Of a stretch of 8,869 nt of DNA, positions 6,762 through 8,869 are shown piece after piece. The position numbers and the translations under genes were made by a program. Each line of letters opens with the position of its first letter. Positions within the stretch are counted from its first letter, which is position 1. The notes under the pieces were generated by a model. The model did no database searches. It had not been told where the DNA came from and was given only the letters and a program-made list of their open reading frames with translations. Source of the DNA: JAJKIP01 sp040509055 (lineage in GTDB: Bacteria > Bacteroidota > Bacteroidia > Chitinophagales > Chitinophagaceae); NCBI GenBank assembly GCA_040509055.1, contig JBEVLT010000274.1, positions 1 to 8,869 of the forward strand. The letters are read 5' to 3'.

Positions 6762-8306
6762 ATGAACAGGTACATTCTTTTTTCCGCTCTTCTTTTTGCC
6801 ATCGTCGGCGGCAGCCATGCCTCAGCCCAGGTGGTTCTATCCGTACAGCCAACCAATGACAACGAAAAACATTACCAGTTTACCGCTAACCAGCGGCCTC
6901 CTATCGTTAACCCCGACAACCGCCTCCCCAACGAAAAACGAACAGTGCTCTGGTGCGAATACGGCGACGGAGGGTTTACAACGGACAGCCTGTCCACCAG
7001 CAACCGCCTGCCCGGCAAATACAAGACCCTGCTACTGACCTCCACGCTTTATGATACCAGCCGGGACGGGCTTGCCCGGTTTTCGCATTTCGATTACGTT
7101 ACAGGCAATCGGTCAGCAGCTTCAGACAATGACGTATCGCTGCTTCCGGCCGGCGCCAATGTAGCCCTGACAGCCAACCTTGCGGACATTGTTCCCGGCG
7201 ACACCATGATATTTGCTATCACGTATAAGCTACCGCCAACGGAGCTGTCCAGGGATTCTGTTGAGAAACTCAAACATGCTGAACCGCCCCGGTATACACT
7301 TGTATTTTTATATAACAGCGCCATCTTTCACCCGCTGGCAGAGGACGACAGCCTGTTGGTATCTGGTACCCGCTTTGGCTCCATCCGTACAGCACACGGA
7401 GAAACATTCATCACAGATCTTCCGCAGGATCTCCGATCGGCAATAGAAGAAGACGGCTACGACAGCTATATTATATTCAGCCACCTGTACCCGAACAGGG
7501 AAAACAACCTGTTTGTCACCCTGCGTCCCGGCGACAGGATAGAGCTGGGCAGCTCAACGCTTGTAAAAGCCGTTCTGCTAAAGATTGAAGACAACATCGC
7601 AACACCCTATTCCCATGCAGGCGAAGCCATACTGGGCGGCATGTCCATCCAGAAAGCGCACGACCCCAATTATATCGCCCAGGAAGATCGCTGTATCACG
7701 ACGCCCAAAGACAGTACGACCCTGCTGAAGTACCACATTCATTTCCAAAACGATGGTCAGGGAGATGCAAACGCCGTGATCGTCAAAGTAGCCTTACCCG
7801 TTAACCTGCGTTTCAGTGATCTTAGCATGATAAAGGCGTCCATTGCCAACCAGGTTTATCCGCTCAAGGCTAAGAAAGACCTGAACTCCGATTCGGTGAT
7901 CTTCCGGTTTGACCGCATCAGGCTCCGCGGCACGCATAACAACCCGAATTCATTTTCGAACCCCAATACCATGGGTGATATCTACTTTAGCGTGCGGGCC
8001 AACAGCAGCCTGGCCGATACGATCTATGCACGAGCTGCCATCTATTTCCATAGCGCCTCCGCGGGCACTCCCCGCGAGCTGGATCATACCTGGGAGGAAG
8101 CTGTGTATACCACGGCCGCCATATCTTACTTCACCAACTGCTGTGATTGTGCGCCGCCGTCGCCGGGGCCTAATCCCCCTGTATCCTGTAAAAAAGCAAG
8201 CTGCTGCTGGTGGTGGATCGCTGTTATCATTGTGCTGAATATACTTGCCTGGTGGCTGATCGCCCGGAGAAAGAAAAAGCCAAAGGAAGAGAAGCCGGGT
8301 TATTGA
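6762..8306 (+). CDS. Secreted PKD/DUF11-like protein with Cys/Pro neck and C-terminal membrane anchor
   Basis: I do not recognise the gene as a named family member. The 514 residues start with a clear signal peptide (1-23, cut after HASAQ). Residues about 57-100 look PKD-like: LWCEYGDGG, then GKYKTLLLTSTLYD. Residues 300-430 resemble the DUF11/DUF7619 domain. DPNYI is followed by LLKYHIHFQNDGQGDANAVIVKVALP (321-346) and then GDIYFSVRANSSLADTIYARAAIYF (405-429). In many Bacteroidota proteins that domain precedes a type IX secretion tail. Here it is followed by a Cys/Pro-rich neck (CCDC at 460-463, PPSPGPNPP, Cys476, Cys481-482), a Trp-rich membrane helix (483-501) and a basic tail ARRKKKPKEEK. 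The protein is therefore probably held in the inner membrane, with its bulk in the periplasm. It diverges from the sigma factor operon and is followed at 51 bp by a lipoprotein gene. A role as an envelope structural or sensing protein is inference. Confidence 0.85.
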   Translation: MNRYILFSALLFAIVGGSHASAQVVLSVQPTNDNEKHYQFTANQRPPIVNPDNRLPNEKRTVLWCEYGDGGFTTDSLSTSNRLPGKYKTLLLTSTLYDTSRDGLARFSHFDYVTGNRSAASDNDVSLLPAGANVALTANLADIVPGDTMIFAITYKLPPTELSRDSVEKLKHAEPPRYTLVFLYNSAIFHPLAEDDSLLVSGTRFGSIRTAHGETFITDLPQDLRSAIEEDGYDSYIIFSHLYPNRENNLFVTLRPGDRIELGSSTLVKAVLLKIEDNIATPYSHAGEAILGGMSIQKAHDPNYIAQEDRCITTPKDSTTLLKYHIHFQNDGQGDANAVIVKVALPVNLRFSDLSMIKASIANQVYPLKAKKDLNSDSVIFRFDRIRLRGTHNNPNSFSNPNTMGDIYFSVRANSSLADTIYARAAIYFHSASAGTPRELDHTWEEAVYTTAAISYFTNCCDCAPPSPGPNPPVSCKKASCCWWWIAVIIVLNILAWWLIARRKKKPKEEKPGY

Positions 8307-8321
8307 CTTTCACTTGCCCCG

Positions 8322-8358
8322 TAAATGCCTTACCTTGTAACAAAGAGTAAGGCATTTA
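8322..8358. promoter_or_regulatory. 12-bp perfect inverted repeat abutting the lipoprotein start codon
   Basis: TAAATGCCTTAC (8322-8333) and GTAAGGCATTTA (8347-8358) are perfect inverted repeats with a 13-base spacer. The right arm ends on the A of the ATG. Within the spacer is a smaller dyad, TTGT-A-ACAA (8335-8343). TTACCTTG (8330-8337) loosely resembles a -7 element 20 bp before the ATG. The structure could be a hairpin in the mRNA that limits read-through from the upstream gene or masks the start codon, or an operator over a promoter. No long T-tract follows, so a plain terminator is less likely. Confidence 0.55.
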
Positions 8359-8869
8359 TGCTTCGAACCTTATCGGCTGCCATTACATTGCTGCTACTGT
8401 ATGCCTGCCAGCCTTCGCTAAAACAGGATGCCCCAGATCTTACCCGCCTTGATTCGCTTATCAGCACGTACCTGCAGGAAAAAAAGATCGACTCCTTTCT
8501 TATAACAGCCGATCAAAAACTAAGCCTGCTCCGGAACAATCCCGATAGCCTGTATGCCTGGGTAAATCTTAACAGATACATCATTAACTCCCTGGATGTA
8601 AAGAGTAGCGGCTGGCCGGCTACCAGGCCCTACCTGGAAAATATTATAACACAGGCAGAAAAATATCCGGCCGATACATCGCTCCGGCGTTCACTCACTT
8701 TTGCCTGCGCTCACTGGGCATTTGGATATAACAGTAAATATGACCAGCCCAGGGATAGTATGATCCGGTATTACGAAAAGGCAATCGAACTGAATCGCAT
8801 CACAGGAGAATTATCGCCCGCCGATGAGAGGTATATTTATAAAAGGCTGGGGATCCTGTATAATATATT
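8358..8869 (+). CDS. Lipoprotein with helical, TPR-like N-terminal region (truncated by window end)
   Basis: An open frame from ATG at 8358 runs without a stop to the window edge, giving 170 full codons. The first 17 residues form a lipoprotein signal (TLLLLYAC, modified Cys17), so the mature protein should be attached to the envelope on the periplasmic side of a membrane. The rest is helical, with TPR-like spacing. One example is MIRYYEKAIELNRITGELSP (about 135-154), followed by ERYIYKRLGILYN (157-169); PDSLYAWVNLNRYI lies near residue 62. No catalytic domain is visible in this part. It follows the secreted protein at 51 bp on the same strand, so the two may share a transcript, although the inverted repeat between them argues for some separate control. 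What lies beyond the window is unknown; a long TPR protein, or a TPR protein fused to an enzyme domain, are both possible. Confidence 0.8.
   Translation, partial: MLRTLSAAITLLLLYACQPSLKQDAPDLTRLDSLISTYLQEKKIDSFLITADQKLSLLRNNPDSLYAWVNLNRYIINSLDVKSSGWPATRPYLENIITQAEKYPADTSLRRSLTFACAHWAFGYNSKYDQPRDSMIRYYEKAIELNRITGELSPADERYIYKRLGILYNI

Overview
The window looks like chromosomal DNA from a Bacteroidota bacterium, most likely the Chitinophagaceae. This rests on four things seen in the sequence. rbfA is followed directly by a LolC/E-type permease. The transketolase is a split form. Candidate promoters resemble the Bacteroidota -7 element (TAnnTTTG), with little Shine-Dalgarno signal. An ECF sigma gene is followed by an anti-sigma-like protein with TPR repeats. 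I cannot name the species. There are no tRNA or rRNA genes, CRISPR arrays, transposases or integrases in the window.

Layout. Positions 1-241 hold no gene I can support. Positions 242-1075 (+) encode the N-terminal half of a split transketolase; its partner half is not next to it. A 112-bp gap built from GGCAA-type heptamers that can fold back on themselves separates it from a minus-strand pair, rbfA (2843-2475) then an FtsX/LolC-like permease (2411-1188), whose only workable start appears to be TTG. Diverging from rbfA is a complete MsbA-type ABC exporter (2933-4741, +). It converges, with a 4-bp gap, on a small membrane-anchored cytochrome c (5192-4746, -).

The second half looks like a signalling and envelope locus. 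On the minus strand an ECF-type sigma factor (6612-6037) is followed 4 bp later by a membrane protein with an anti-sigma-like cytoplasmic part and an extracytoplasmic TPR part (6032-5265), closed by a convincing intrinsic terminator. Divergently, across 149 bp, lies a large secreted protein (6762-8306). It has a PKD-like N-terminal region, a DUF11/DUF7619-like domain, a Cys/Pro neck and a C-terminal membrane anchor. Next, after a 51-bp gap filled by a 12-bp perfect inverted repeat, comes a lipoprotein that runs off the right edge (8358 onward).

How the genes may work together. The first half is housekeeping: pentose-phosphate metabolism, ribosome maturation, lipid or lipoprotein export and electron transfer. 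The second half may be one regulated unit, with the sigma factor and its putative anti-sigma controlling the divergent surface protein and lipoprotein. That link is inferred from gene order only; nothing in the sequence proves it.
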